64,000 nt of DNA from Salinarimonas sp051117315 (GCA_051117315.1 JBNPEA010000052.1:1-64000), one strand, 5' to 3'; positions 32,116 through 41,394 are shown, counted from the stretch's first letter. Numbers and translations: made by a program. Notes: generated by a model from the sequence alone, not told the origin.

Positions 32116-33084
32116 ATGATCCGTGATCTCGAGCAATCCCGCCCTCCGACCGACCAGCTGATCCGCCGCGTCGCGGACCATCTCGCCTTGCTGCGTCCCA
32201 CGCACGCCACGAAGTCGCTCGTGGCGATCTCGATCGGCCCGGCGCTGATGGTCGGCGGGGCCACGCTGCCCGCGCTGATCGACCTCGCGGGTACCATCGC
32301 GCTGTTCGTGCTGGCGTCATCGTCCGTCTACGTCGTCAACGACCTGTCCGACATCGAGCGGGACCGCCTGCATCCGAGCAAGCGTCGCCGCCCGCTCGCT
32401 TCGGGTGCGGTCTCGCCGCGCACGGCATTGTGGATGCTCGCGGGCCTCGTCGCGGCGATGATCGGCCTGTCGGTCACCCTGCCGCCGATCCTGCCGGCGA
32501 TCGTGGCGCTCTACCTCGCCAGCAATCTCGCCTACAGCCTCCTCCTCAAGCACGTGCCGATCGTCGAGATGCTGATCGTCGCGTCCGGCTTCGCGCTGCG
32601 CACGGCGGCGGGCTACGTCGCCTTCGGCGCGGTGCCCGACCCGTGGGTGATCGCGACGGTGCTGGCGGGGAGCCTGCTGCTCACCGTCGGCAAGCGCCGT
32701 GCGGAGCTGCAGCGCGCGCACGATTGCGCCGAGCATCGCCCGGTTCTCGCCCACTATTCGGCATCGCTGCTCGACGCCTACCTCCTCGTCGCCGGCATCG
32801 CCTGCTTCGGCGCCGCGGTGGCGGCGATGCTCCACATCCTCGATGCGGCGAACCAGCCGGCGCTGTTCTTCGTCAGCCTGCCCTTCGTGATCTACCTGTT
32901 CCAGCGCTACCTGCTGCTCGCCTTCGCCGGGACGGGGACGAGCAACCCGACGCGGCTCCTGCTCGGGGACCGGGTCACCCACGTCGTCCTCGCCGCCTGG
33001 GCGACGACGCTCGCGGCCGCGGCGATCCTCGGCGAAACGCTGCTGTCGGGCGTCGCGCTGGAGATCGGGAGGACGCTCTCTTGA
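32116..33084 (+). CDS. UbiA-superfamily decaprenyl-phosphate phosphoribosyltransferase-like protein
   Basis: A 322-residue integral membrane prenyltransferase with about eight helices. The first aspartate-rich motif is VNDLSDIERDRLHPSKRRRP (residues 74-93), which is the pattern of decaprenylphosphoryl-5-phosphoribose synthases rather than of quinone or heme prenyltransferases. LIVASGFALRTAAGY and VGKRRAELQRA also match that group. Such enzymes transfer phosphoribose from PRPP to a polyprenyl phosphate, the first step to lipid-linked arabinose or ribose donors. The start at 32116 was chosen to remove a long arginine-rich stretch without homology. It overlaps the next gene by four bases and leads the envelope cluster. 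Confidence 0.85.
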   Translation: MIRDLEQSRPPTDQLIRRVADHLALLRPTHATKSLVAISIGPALMVGGATLPALIDLAGTIALFVLASSSVYVVNDLSDIERDRLHPSKRRRPLASGAVSPRTALWMLAGLVAAMIGLSVTLPPILPAIVALYLASNLAYSLLLKHVPIVEMLIVASGFALRTAAGYVAFGAVPDPWVIATVLAGSLLLTVGKRRAELQRAHDCAEHRPVLAHYSASLLDAYLLVAGIACFGAAVAAMLHILDAANQPALFFVSLPFVIYLFQRYLLLAFAGTGTSNPTRLLLGDRVTHVVLAAWATTLAAAAILGETLLSGVALEIGRTLS

Positions 33085-34034
33085 GCGGGGCCCTCCGAGC
33101 GTACGTGCAGCGCGCCGAGCCCGCCCTGCGAACGGCGCTGTTCGTCGTGCGCGCGGCGCTCACCGTCGCGGCGTTGGTGTGGATCGCGACCTTCATCGTC
33201 GCGCATCGGGCCGACCTGGCGGACGCCCTCGCCGATCTCGAGCCGGGCGTCGTCGCCGCCGCGATGGCCTGCGTGCTGATCGGGCTCGTGCCCGGCGCGC
33301 TGGCCTGGCAGCGACTGCTCGCGCGCGAGCTGCCCGGCCTGTCGACGGCGCGGGGTATCCTCGTCTACCTGCGCTCGGGCATCGGCAAGTACACGCCCGG
33401 CGGCGTGCTCGCTTTCGCCATCCAGCATCGGCTGCTGCAGCCCGAAGGGGCGGGCATGGTGCAGCTGGTGCGCGTCTTCGTGGGCACCGCGCTCGCCGCC
33501 TGCCTCGGCGCCGGGCTCGTCGGCCTGCCGGCGATCGCGGCGCTGATCGAGGCCGTGCCCGTCGCCTGGACCGCCGCCGTCGCCCTCCTCGCGATCGGCG
33601 CGCTGGCGCTGGCCTGCGGGATCGGGCGCTGGCCGGTCTTCCCGAGGACGCTGGCGCGCATCGGCGGGCAGCCGCCGGTCCTGTGCACGAGCGTGGCGGC
33701 CGTGATGGCGGCGGCCCGTAGGCTGACCGGGACCCACCTCGCAGTGTTGGGTACGGGGACCGACGCCGGCCCCGTCTTCCTGGTGTCCGCCTACGCCTTC
33801 TCGGCGATCGCGGGCATCGTCTTCGCCGTCCTGCCCGGCGCCTTCGGCGTCCGCGACGGCGTGCTTCTCGTCATTCTCGCCGCCCGGCTGGACCCGGCCG
33901 AGGCGATGGCGCTCGCCCTCGTCAGCCGCGCGATGATCGTCGCCGGCGACGTCGTCGGCACGGGGGTCGCGGCGCTGCTGCTCGCCCGGGCGAGCCCCGC
34001 ACCCGAACCGAAAGGAGCCTTCCATGACGCATGA
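33081..34034 (+). CDS. UPF0104/lysylphosphatidylglycerol synthase-like multispanning protein
   Basis: A 317-residue membrane protein with about seven helices of the LPG synthase transmembrane-domain family (also called UPF0104/AglD-like). Typical stretches are LACV- and GLVPGALAWQRLLARE-like segments, YLRSGIGKYTPGGVLAFAIQ and VLPGAFGVRDGVLLVILAAR. Relatives sit next to glycosyltransferases and are suspected in lipid or lipid-sugar translocation. The start is TTG at 33081, chosen because TTGA overlaps the UbiA stop and GGGAGGA lies eight bases upstream. It overlaps the glycosyltransferase gene by eleven bases. Confidence 0.8.
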   Translation: MSGALRAYVQRAEPALRTALFVVRAALTVAALVWIATFIVAHRADLADALADLEPGVVAAAMACVLIGLVPGALAWQRLLARELPGLSTARGILVYLRSGIGKYTPGGVLAFAIQHRLLQPEGAGMVQLVRVFVGTALAACLGAGLVGLPAIAALIEAVPVAWTAAVALLAIGALALACGIGRWPVFPRTLARIGGQPPVLCTSVAAVMAAARRLTGTHLAVLGTGTDAGPVFLVSAYAFSAIAGIVFAVLPGAFGVRDGVLLVILAARLDPAEAMALALVSRAMIVAGDVVGTGVAALLLARASPAPEPKGAFHDA

Positions 34035-35211
34035 CGTCTCGCGAGACGACTTCGACGTCGCCGTCGTCCTGAACTACTACGCGCCCTACGTCTCCGGCCT
34101 CACCGAGACCGCCCGGATCGTCGCAGAGGGCCTCGCCGACCGGGGCTGGCGGGTGGCGGTCGTGACGACCCGCCACGACCCGAGCCTGCCCAGGGAAGAG
34201 GTGATGCGCGGCGTCCACGTCTTCCGCGCGCCGATCCTGTTCAAGATCGGCCGCGGGCCGGTCAGCCCCGGCTTCGTGCCGCTGGCGCGACGGATCGCGG
34301 CGCGCTCGCGCACGCTCAACCTGCACCTGCCGATGCTCGAGGCGGCGGCGATCGCGGTGCTGGCGCCGCGCATCCCGATCGTCTCGACCTACCACATCGA
34401 CATCTGGCTCGCGCCGTCGCTGACGAGCCGGCTACAGATCGCCGGCGTCAACCTGTCGGCGAGGCTCGCCATCCGCCGCAGCGACCACGTCGTCGTCAAC
34501 AGCGACGACCAGGCGCGCGGCTCCGTGCTGTGGCGCGCGATCGATTCCGTCGAATGGTCCTCGATCCCGGCGCCCTGCCTCGACCCGCGCGGCGGCGCGC
34601 CGACTTTCCGCGACGGGCCGGGCCACCATGTCGGCTTCATGGGCCGGATCGTGGCCGACAAGGGCATCGAGTACCTCATCCGCGGCTTCCGCCGGGTGGC
34701 CGAGCCGGAGGATCGCCTGCTGCTGGCGGGCGAGCACGACACGGTCGCGGGCGGCAGCAACCTCGCCACCCTGCTCGAGGTTGCCGAAGGCGACCCGCGC
34801 ATCCGCTTCGTCGGGCCGCTGGATCGGCCCGGGACGCGGGACTTCTACGCCTCGATCGACACGTTCGCGCTCACCTCCGTGGCCGAATCCTTCGGCATCG
34901 TGCAGGCGGAGGCGATGATGTGCGGCCTGCCGGTGGTCGGCTCGGATCTCGCCGGGGGGCGCGTGCCCGTGCTGCAGACCGGCTTCGGCCGGCTCACGCG
35001 CCCGCGCGACGTGCCGGCCATCGCCGCCGCGCTCGTCGAGATGCGCGCCTTCCCCGCCGCCGAGAAGGAGCGCCTCGCCGAGCTGGCGCGCGGGCTCTAC
35101 GGCGCGGACGGCTGCATCGACCGCTATGCCAGGCTCCTCTCGCGGCTCTCCAGCGCGCCGGTGATGCAGGGCGGCCCCGCCGTCCCCGTCGTGGCGGAGC
35201 AGGAACGATGA
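34024..35211 (+). CDS. GT4-family glycosyltransferase
   Basis: A 395-residue GT-B fold glycosyltransferase. The N-terminal domain begins with VAVVLNYYAPYVSGLTETAR, typical for GT4 enzymes. The C-terminal donor-binding part has VGFMGRIVADKGIEYLIRGF and the EX7E motif in ESFGIVQAEAMMCGLPVVGSD. It would add a sugar from a nucleotide or lipid donor to an envelope glycan or lipid at the cytoplasmic face. It overlaps the UPF0104-like gene, and the C-terminal tail after residue 375 is unstructured. Donor and acceptor are unknown. Confidence 0.9.
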   Translation: MTHDVSRDDFDVAVVLNYYAPYVSGLTETARIVAEGLADRGWRVAVVTTRHDPSLPREEVMRGVHVFRAPILFKIGRGPVSPGFVPLARRIAARSRTLNLHLPMLEAAAIAVLAPRIPIVSTYHIDIWLAPSLTSRLQIAGVNLSARLAIRRSDHVVVNSDDQARGSVLWRAIDSVEWSSIPAPCLDPRGGAPTFRDGPGHHVGFMGRIVADKGIEYLIRGFRRVAEPEDRLLLAGEHDTVAGGSNLATLLEVAEGDPRIRFVGPLDRPGTRDFYASIDTFALTSVAESFGIVQAEAMMCGLPVVGSDLAGGRVPVLQTGFGRLTRPRDVPAIAAALVEMRAFPAAEKERLAELARGLYGADGCIDRYARLLSRLSSAPVMQGGPAVPVVAEQER

Positions 35212-35272
35212 GCCTGGGCGCCTCTCACCGCAGCGGCCCGTCGCGGCCGCACCGTCACGGACAGGAGACACG

Positions 35273-36316
35273 ATGCGCGTCACGATAACCGGGGGCGCCG
35301 GCGTCCTGGGACGGCACCTGATCGAGAGGCTCGTCGCCGACGGCCATCTCGTCACGAGCCTGGACCTCGCGCCCATGCCCATGCCCGAGACCGCCGGCTG
35401 CCGCCAGATCATCGGCGACATCCGCCACGAGGAGACGGTGCGCGAGGCCATCGCCGGCGCCGACACCGTCGTGCACGGAGCGGCGGCGCTGCCGAGCTAC
35501 AGCCCCAGGGACATCCGCTCGATCTCCTTCGAGGGCACGCGGACCGTCATGGGCGCCTGCGCCGCTGCCGGGATCGCCCGGGTGATCCACGTCTCGACCT
35601 CGGCGGTCTACGGGCTGCCCGACGTGGTGCCCACGACGGAGGCGCATCCGCGCGAGCGGGTCGACCCGTACAACATCGCCAAGATCGACGCCGAGCTGAT
35701 CTGCGAGAGCCATCGCGCGAACGGCATGTGCGTCCCGATCCTGCGCCCGAAGACCTTCCTCGGCCCGCGTCGGCTCGGCATCTTCGCGATGCTGTTCGAG
35801 TGGGCCGACGAGGGGCACCATTTCCCGCTGATCGGCGGCGGGCGCTTCCGCAGCCAGATGCTCGACGTGGAGGATCTCGTCGATGCGACGGTGGCGGCGA
35901 TGACGCTGCCGGACGCGATGGTCAACGACGCCTTCAACGTGGCTGCGACCGAGTTCACCACCCTGCACGACGATTTCCAGGCCGTGCTGGACGCCGCCGG
36001 TCACGGCAAGCGCATCGTCGCCCTGCCGGCGGGCCCGACGATCGGGGCGCTGCGGCTGCTCGAGATCCTGCGGGTCTCCCCGGTCTACAAGCGGCTGATC
36101 TACAAGCTCAGCCGCGATTCCTACGTCGGCACCGAGCGCGCGCAGCGCGTGCTGGGCTTCGCGCCGCGCCATTCGAGCCGCGACGCGATCCTGAAGACCT
36201 TCCGCTGGTGGCGCGCCCAGAAAGCGGTCGCCGGGCAGGAGAGCGCGAAAGCGGGGCGCACCAGCGGGCAGCCCTGGAAGCAGGGTGCGCTCGGCTTCGC
36301 CAAGCGCGTGTTCTAG
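35273..36316 (+). CDS. NAD-dependent epimerase/dehydratase family protein
   Basis: A 347-residue extended-SDR protein. Rossmann motif TITGGAGVLGRHLIERL is at the N-terminus, the catalytic serine/threonine in VSTSAVYGLPD, and the YxxxK pair in DPYNIAKIDAE. A 3-beta-hydroxysteroid/UDP-sugar epimerase-like C-terminus is followed by a basic tail. In this cluster it likely changes the configuration or oxidation state of a nucleotide- or lipid-linked sugar, for example as a partner of the DPPR-synthase-like enzyme; this is inference. It follows the glycosyltransferase after 61 bases. Confidence 0.86.
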   Translation: MRVTITGGAGVLGRHLIERLVADGHLVTSLDLAPMPMPETAGCRQIIGDIRHEETVREAIAGADTVVHGAAALPSYSPRDIRSISFEGTRTVMGACAAAGIARVIHVSTSAVYGLPDVVPTTEAHPRERVDPYNIAKIDAELICESHRANGMCVPILRPKTFLGPRRLGIFAMLFEWADEGHHFPLIGGGRFRSQMLDVEDLVDATVAAMTLPDAMVNDAFNVAATEFTTLHDDFQAVLDAAGHGKRIVALPAGPTIGALRLLEILRVSPVYKRLIYKLSRDSYVGTERAQRVLGFAPRHSSRDAILKTFRWWRAQKAVAGQESAKAGRTSGQPWKQGALGFAKRVF

Positions 36317-36352
36317 AGGCGATCCGCGACGATACGAGAACGGGACCACACC

Positions 36353-37411
36353 ATGTGCAAGCCGATCCTGATCCTGTCGGGCCTCTGGCTCCTCTACGCC
36401 GTCGCCCACGAGGCGCTCACCGGGCGCTTCTGGCTGTGGGTCATCCCCGGAATGGCCCCGCCGCTCCTGTTCGCGGCCATTCCCGCGGCCGTGCTCCTCG
36501 CGGGCCTGTTCCTGAAGCGCTACCGGGTGCCGGTCATCGCCATGGCGATCGCGTCCTTCGTGGTCTCGCTGCAGTCGACCGGGATCAACTACGCGGCGCT
36601 CGTGTCGCGCGACCAGGCCGTGGCCTCGCAGGCCGCGATCCGCGTCGTGCAGATGAACACCGACTACTGGGGCCAGATGCGCGACGGGACGCTCACCGAC
36701 CCCCGCGACAAGGACGCGATGCTCGCCTACATGCGCGGGCTCGACGCGGACGTCTACCTGCTGCAGGAGCACATGCTGCGCGACGGCGACCTGGCGATTC
36801 CCGTGACCGACGTCTCGGATCTCGAGGAGGTCTTCCCGGACTACGAGCCGGTGAAGGCCGGCACGCTGCTCACGCTGACCCGCCTGCCGGTGGTCGAGCG
36901 GGCCGTGGTCAATCCGGATAGCGGCTCCGACATCTTCCTGCCGCCCCCGCCCTATGCGCTGCGGGTCGACGTGCAGGCGGGGGACCGGGTGCTGTCGACC
37001 TACAACATCCACATGCCGGTGCAGCTGATCATCGAGGACGACTGGTTCGGCGCGAACTTCTACAACGAGATCCGCCGGCGGCACTACATTCGCGCCGACG
37101 AGTTCGACGTGTTGACGGCCGACGTCGCCGCCAACCCGAACCCGCTCGTCATCGCGGGAGACTTCAACACCAGCCCGGCCATGGGCGACAACCGCGACCT
37201 GCTGGCCGTGACCCGCGACGCCGCCGCCACGAGCGGCATCCTCTATCCCGCCACCTGGCGGGTGGGCGGGCAGCTGCCGAAGCTGTGGCGCAACGACTGG
37301 TTCCTGGTGGACAACGACATCCGCGTCGAGCTCTTCCGCAGCATCGACCCGGAGGGGAACTCGGACCACCTCGTCCAGGTGGTCGACCTGTCCGTCGGCG
37401 CGGGAGAGTGA
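36353..37411 (+). CDS. Membrane-anchored endonuclease/exonuclease/phosphatase-fold protein
   Basis: A 352-residue protein. The first 85 residues contain three hydrophobic helices, so the catalytic domain is anchored in the inner membrane, probably facing the periplasm. The EEP motifs are present: VQMNTDYW, the metal glutamate in YLLQEHM, the histidine in YNIHMP, AGDFNTSP, and the final SDHLVQVVDL. Members cleave phosphodiester or phosphomonoester bonds in nucleic acids, lipids or inositides. In this cluster it may hydrolyse a lipid-linked sugar phosphate. It ends 19 bases from the convergent LysR (2). Confidence 0.84.
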   Translation: MCKPILILSGLWLLYAVAHEALTGRFWLWVIPGMAPPLLFAAIPAAVLLAGLFLKRYRVPVIAMAIASFVVSLQSTGINYAALVSRDQAVASQAAIRVVQMNTDYWGQMRDGTLTDPRDKDAMLAYMRGLDADVYLLQEHMLRDGDLAIPVTDVSDLEEVFPDYEPVKAGTLLTLTRLPVVERAVVNPDSGSDIFLPPPPYALRVDVQAGDRVLSTYNIHMPVQLIIEDDWFGANFYNEIRRRHYIRADEFDVLTADVAANPNPLVIAGDFNTSPAMGDNRDLLAVTRDAAATSGILYPATWRVGGQLPKLWRNDWFLVDNDIRVELFRSIDPEGNSDHLVQVVDLSVGAGE

Positions 37412-37430
37412 GCCGGCGAACGGACGCGCC

Positions 37431-38300
37431 TCACGCCTCGCGCCGCGCGAGCACGCGGCACATCCGGTCGATCGTGCGGCGGACCTCGGGAAGGTGGCGG
37501 TCGTCCTGGTGGGTGACGAGCCATTGCTCGTGCGCCAGCTCCGGGATCGGCGGGCCGGCACGGCGCAGGCGCGCCTGCGCGTCGCCGATGAAGGTCGGCA
37601 AGAGCGCGACGCCCTGGCCGGCCAGCGCCAGGTCGAGGCTGTTGCGCGGCGCGTTGACCTCGCAGACCGCGTCGGTGCCGATCGTGTCCGCGAGCCAGCG
37701 TGCGGAGGGCGTGTCCGCCGCGACCTTGATCCAGCGCTCCGGCGCGCCCGGCGCCGCGTAGGGCGCGAACTCGACGCGCGCCAGCCGGCGCCCGGCGAGG
37801 CCGTCCTCCGAAGGCGGGCGGTTGCGGAAGCCGATCACCGCCTCGCGCCGCGAGATGTGAAGGATGCTCTCGGCCGCGATGAAGCGCAGCCGCACGTCGG
37901 CGGGCGAGCCGATGATCTCGTCGAGCCGCTCGAGCAGGGCGAGGGTCGTCCAGGTGCCGGCGGAGACCTTCACGAGCGGGCGCTCCCCCGCCTCCGGTCG
38001 CACGGTCAGCCGCAGGATGCGCCCTTCGATCTCGGCGAGGTCGTCCATCAGCTTGCGGCCGTCGGCCGTGGGCTCGTAGCCGCGATCGTGGCGCACGAAC
38101 AGCTCGCGGCCGAGCGCCCGCTCGAGGGCGCGCATGCGCCGGCCGAGCGTGGCGGCGCTGCGGCCTGTGTTCCGCACCGCGGGCGAGAGCCCGCCAGCCC
38201 GCGCGACCGCGAGGAAGAGGTGGAGGTCGCTCCAGCCGACGTCCTTCTCGGCGACGGCAGTCCCCCCGGTGAGCGTCTCGCTGCCGACCTTTTCACCCAT
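37431..38300 (-). CDS. LysR-family transcriptional regulator (2)
   Basis: A 289-residue LysR protein with the helix-turn-helix near residues 20-80 (LHLFLAVARAGGLSPAVRNT, then SAATLGRRMRALERALGREL). Its effector domain has SAGTWTTLALLERLDEIIG and ILHISRREAVIGFRNRPPSE, the same unusual arrangement as LysR (1) at 30689-31561. The two genes bracket the envelope cluster and point the same way. It is divergent from the aldo/keto reductase gene, which is its most likely target by position. Confidence 0.9.
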   Translation of the reverse strand: MGEKVGSETLTGGTAVAEKDVGWSDLHLFLAVARAGGLSPAVRNTGRSAATLGRRMRALERALGRELFVRHDRGYEPTADGRKLMDDLAEIEGRILRLTVRPEAGERPLVKVSAGTWTTLALLERLDEIIGSPADVRLRFIAAESILHISRREAVIGFRNRPPSEDGLAGRRLARVEFAPYAAPGAPERWIKVAADTPSARWLADTIGTDAVCEVNAPRNSLDLALAGQGVALLPTFIGDAQARLRRAGPPIPELAHEQWLVTHQDDRHLPEVRRTIDRMCRVLARREA

Positions 38301-38477
38301 GAAAGGACCCGTTCAAAGCGCTCCGTTCCGACCCGGGCAAGAGGACGCTAGCTTCGGTGGTGGGTCAAGGGTCCGTACCCGGCCGGCAGACGGGTCCCGT
38401 CGCGCGCCGGACGGCGCCCGATACGGCGCCGAGCCAGCATGCCGGCACGATCCCCGCGATCCCCAGAGGAGGAACCC

Positions 38478-39530
38478 ATGACGCAACGATCAGACAGCCG
38501 GACGCGCATGCCGACCGCCCCGCTGGGCCGGGGAGGCCCGATCGTGTCGCGGTTCGCGCTCGGCACGATGACCTTCGGCGTCGAGACGGACGAGGCGGGT
38601 GCCTTCCGCCAGCTCGACATGTTCGTCGACCACGGCGGCACCTTCATCGACACGGCGGACGTCTACGCCGGCGGCATGTCCGAGGAGATCATCGGCCGCT
38701 GGGGCAAGCAGCGCGGCGGCATGGGCGACCTCGTCCTCGCCACCAAGGGCCGCTTCGGCCCGCCCGCGGGCAGCACCGGCGCCTCCCGCCGCGCCCTCAC
38801 GCGCTGCGTCGACGCGAGCCTCAGGCGGCTCCAGGTCGACGCGATCGACCTCTACTTCGTGCACGGCTGGGACAAGGACGTCGACGTCGCCGAGACGCTC
38901 GCGACCCTGCGCGACCTCGTCGCGGCCGGCAAGATCCACCACATCGCCTGGTCGAACCTCGCCGGCTGGCAGCTGGAGCGGATCGTCACCACCGCGCGGA
39001 TGGGCGGCTACCCGCCTCCGGTCTGCGTGCAGCCGCACTACAACATGCTGGAGCGCGGGGCCGAGCTCGAGCTCATCCCGTGCGCGCTGGAGGCCGGCAT
39101 CGGGCTCACCCCCTGGTCGCCGCTCGGCGGCGGCTGGCTCACCGGCAAGTACAATTCCAGCACCCGCCCGAGCGGCGCGACCCGGCTCGGCGAGGATCCG
39201 AACCGCGGCGTCGAGGCCTACGACCTGCGCAACACCGACAGGACCTACGCCGTCCTCGACGTCCTGCGCGGGATCGCCGAGCGCCATGGCCGCCCGCTGT
39301 CGCACGTGGCGCTGGCCTGGCTGATGTCGCGCCCCGGCGTCGCCGCGATCCTCCTCGGCGCACGCACGACGGAGCAGCTCGAGGAGAACCTCGACGCCGC
39401 CGACCTGGTGCTGGAGCCCTCGGAGATCGCGGCGCTGACCGAGGTCTCCGCCCGCGGCGTCCCGGCCTATCCCTACCAGTTCCTGCAGGACTGGGCCGGC
39501 ATGGACGTCTGGAAGCGGCTCGGCAGCTGA
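38478..39530 (+). CDS. Aldo/keto reductase
   Basis: A 350-residue NADPH-dependent aldo/keto reductase with the catalytic tetrad visible: Asp and Tyr in FIDTADVYAGGMSEE, Lys in LATKGRFGPP and His in LYFVHGWDKD. The C-terminal cofactor segment VAAILLGARTTEQLEENLDA is typical. ATG at 38478 is preceded by an excellent AGAGGAGGAA site. It is divergent from LysR (2) across 177 bases, so regulation by that protein is likely. It probably detoxifies or reduces small aldehydes; substrate open. Confidence 0.92.
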   Translation: MTQRSDSRTRMPTAPLGRGGPIVSRFALGTMTFGVETDEAGAFRQLDMFVDHGGTFIDTADVYAGGMSEEIIGRWGKQRGGMGDLVLATKGRFGPPAGSTGASRRALTRCVDASLRRLQVDAIDLYFVHGWDKDVDVAETLATLRDLVAAGKIHHIAWSNLAGWQLERIVTTARMGGYPPPVCVQPHYNMLERGAELELIPCALEAGIGLTPWSPLGGGWLTGKYNSSTRPSGATRLGEDPNRGVEAYDLRNTDRTYAVLDVLRGIAERHGRPLSHVALAWLMSRPGVAAILLGARTTEQLEENLDAADLVLEPSEIAALTEVSARGVPAYPYQFLQDWAGMDVWKRLGS

Positions 39531-39660
39531 GCTGCCGCCTGCCGCGTCGCGCTCCGTGCGGCGCGGGCGGCGTAGAGTTGGGACCGAACGTCGAGCGACG
39601 CCCCGCGTTGGGTGATGCACCGCAGGCCCGGCGCGCGTCGCTTCGTCGGCGAGGTTCGGC

Positions 39661-40824
39661 ATGATGCGCATCGCGCGCCCCACCCTGGCCGTGATGGCCG
39701 TGTTCTTCCTCGAGGCGCTCGCCTTCTCGTCCTGGCTGCCCCGGCTCCCCGAGATCCGCGCCGGGCTCGGCCTCGACGAGGCGGGGCTCGGCCTCGTCCT
39801 GATGGGGATGCCGGCGGGGGCGCTGGCGATGATGCCCGTCGCCGGCTGGCTCTCGACCCGGCTCGACGTGCGCAGCCTGAACGCGCTCGGCATGGCGATC
39901 CTGCTCGTCGCGACCGCGGCGATCCCGCTCGCCGGCACCGCGACGGCGCTGTTCTCGACGCTCGTCGCCGTGGGGCTCGGCACCGGGTCGATGGGGGTCG
40001 CGATGAATGCGGCGGGGCTCGCCGTGGAGAACGCGCTCGGCCGCCCGATCCTGGCGCGCTGCCACGCCTTCTTCAGCATCGGCGTCGCCGCCGGCGGGGC
40101 GGTCGGCGGGCTCGCGGCGGCGCAGGGCGTGCCGCTCGCGGTGCAGATGCCGGCACTCTCGCTGGCGATCGCCGCCTGCCTCCTGGTGCTGGCGCGCCCG
40201 CTGCCGCGCGACCGCGAGACGACCGGCGGCGCGGGCCCGCGCTTCGCCATCCCCACGCGCGCGCTCCTGCCGCCGGCGCTGATCGCCTTCTTCTGCCTCC
40301 TCGCGGAGGGCGCGGCGCTCGACTGGAGCGCCATCCACCTGCGCGACACGCTCGGCGCGGAGGCGCTCGTCGGTGGCGGCGTCGTCGCCTTCGGCGGCGC
40401 CATGGCGCTCGCGCGCTTCTTCGGGGACGCGATCTCCGCCCGCCTCGGCGCCGTCGCCACGGTGGCGGGCGGCGCACTGCTCGCCGGCTGCGGCTTCGCC
40501 GCCGTGGCGCTCGCTCCGAGCGCGCCCATCGCGATCGCCGGCTTCGCCGTCGCCGGCATCGGCGTCGCCGGCATCGTCCCCATCGCCTTCCGCACCGCCG
40601 GCGCCACGCCCGGCCTCCCGCCGGGTGTCAGCGTGGCGGCGGTCTCGACCGTCGGCTACGTCGGCTTCCTGGCGGGACCCTCGATCATGGGCGTCCTCGG
40701 CGCGCTGATCGGGCTCGCCGCGGCCTTCGGTGCGGTCGCCGCGGCGATGGCGATCGTGGCGATCCTCTCCGCGCGGCTGGGCGTGCGGGAGCCCGACGCG
40801 CCCGCCGGGCGCGCGGGTTCTTGA
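39661..40824 (+). CDS. MFS transporter
   Basis: A 387-residue major facilitator with about twelve hydrophobic helices. Segments such as FFLEALAFSSWLPRLPEIRA, LGTGSMGVAMNAAGLAVENAL and GTVGYVGFLAGPSIMGVLGA-like stretches resemble the FucP/YbjJ group of small-molecule exporters or importers. It stands alone between the aldo/keto reductase and the small membrane protein gene. The substrate cannot be inferred. Confidence 0.9.
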   Translation: MMRIARPTLAVMAVFFLEALAFSSWLPRLPEIRAGLGLDEAGLGLVLMGMPAGALAMMPVAGWLSTRLDVRSLNALGMAILLVATAAIPLAGTATALFSTLVAVGLGTGSMGVAMNAAGLAVENALGRPILARCHAFFSIGVAAGGAVGGLAAAQGVPLAVQMPALSLAIAACLLVLARPLPRDRETTGGAGPRFAIPTRALLPPALIAFFCLLAEGAALDWSAIHLRDTLGAEALVGGGVVAFGGAMALARFFGDAISARLGAVATVAGGALLAGCGFAAVALAPSAPIAIAGFAVAGIGVAGIVPIAFRTAGATPGLPPGVSVAAVSTVGYVGFLAGPSIMGVLGALIGLAAAFGAVAAAMAIVAILSARLGVREPDAPAGRAGS

Positions 40825-41003
40825 GCCGGAGACTGCATCGGTGCCAAAGTCCAGCGCTCGCAGCAGCGGGCCTCACATAGGCCGGCGAGGCTGCGCTGCG
40901 CCTGCGTCAGTTCGGTCGCGTCGGCGCGCACGAACGGTGCGTCGTGTGAGCCGTCCCGGGGCAGCGGAGGACCGGCGTCGATGCGGATGGAGGGTGGGGC
41001 GGC

Positions 41004-41327
41004 TCATGCCGGCGGCCCCGGCCTGCGCCGGCCCGGGAGGAGCCGGCGCAGGCCGCGCCAGACGCCCAGCGCCACGGGCAGCACGAGGGCGAGCCAGATT
41101 TCGGCGACGGCGAGGCCGGCGAGGGCGCCCAGCGCCGCGAGGAGGGCGGCGTGGCCGAGCGGCTCGCCCAGGGCGGAGAGCGCCGCGAGGGCGAGCGCGA
41201 GGAGCGCCGTGCCGATCCGCACCAGCCAGCGTCGGCCGCTGGCGAGGGCGAGCGCCAGTGGGGCGAGCAGCACGAGGGGGCTCGTGGCGATGTCGAGCCA
41301 ATGACCGAGGAGCGCGAGTGCCGGCAC
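41004..41327 (-). CDS. Small hydrophobic membrane protein, unknown function
   Basis: I do not recognise this 107-residue product. It has three to four hydrophobic stretches rich in leucine and alanine (LVLLAPLALALASG, ALLALALAALSALG, IWLALVLPVALGVWRGL) and an arginine/proline-rich tail, consistent with a small inner-membrane protein. The start is GTG at 41327 with only a weak AAGG site. Convergent with the MFS gene; upstream lie 13-base repeats and the TerC hairpin. The hydrophobic pattern supports it being real, but a chance open frame in GC-rich DNA is not excluded. Confidence 0.5.
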   Translation of the reverse strand: MPALALLGHWLDIATSPLVLLAPLALALASGRRWLVRIGTALLALALAALSALGEPLGHAALLAALGALAGLAVAEIWLALVLPVALGVWRGLRRLLPGRRRPGPPA

Positions 41328-41340
41328 GGCGGCGACCTTG

Positions 41341-41393
41341 TCGGAGAAGCTTGCCCGGAGAGACTACCCGGAGAAACGATCCGGAGAAACGAG
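41341..41393. repeat. Short tandem repeats with 13-base period
   Basis: CCGGAGAGACTAC, CCGGAGAAACGAT and CCGGAGAAACGAG start at 41355, 41368 and 41381. A weaker copy, TCGGAGAAGCTTGC, begins at 41341. They fill the gap between the TerC terminator and the small membrane-protein start, and could be a regulator binding array or a slipped-strand product. Confidence 0.6.
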
Positions 41394-41394
41394 A

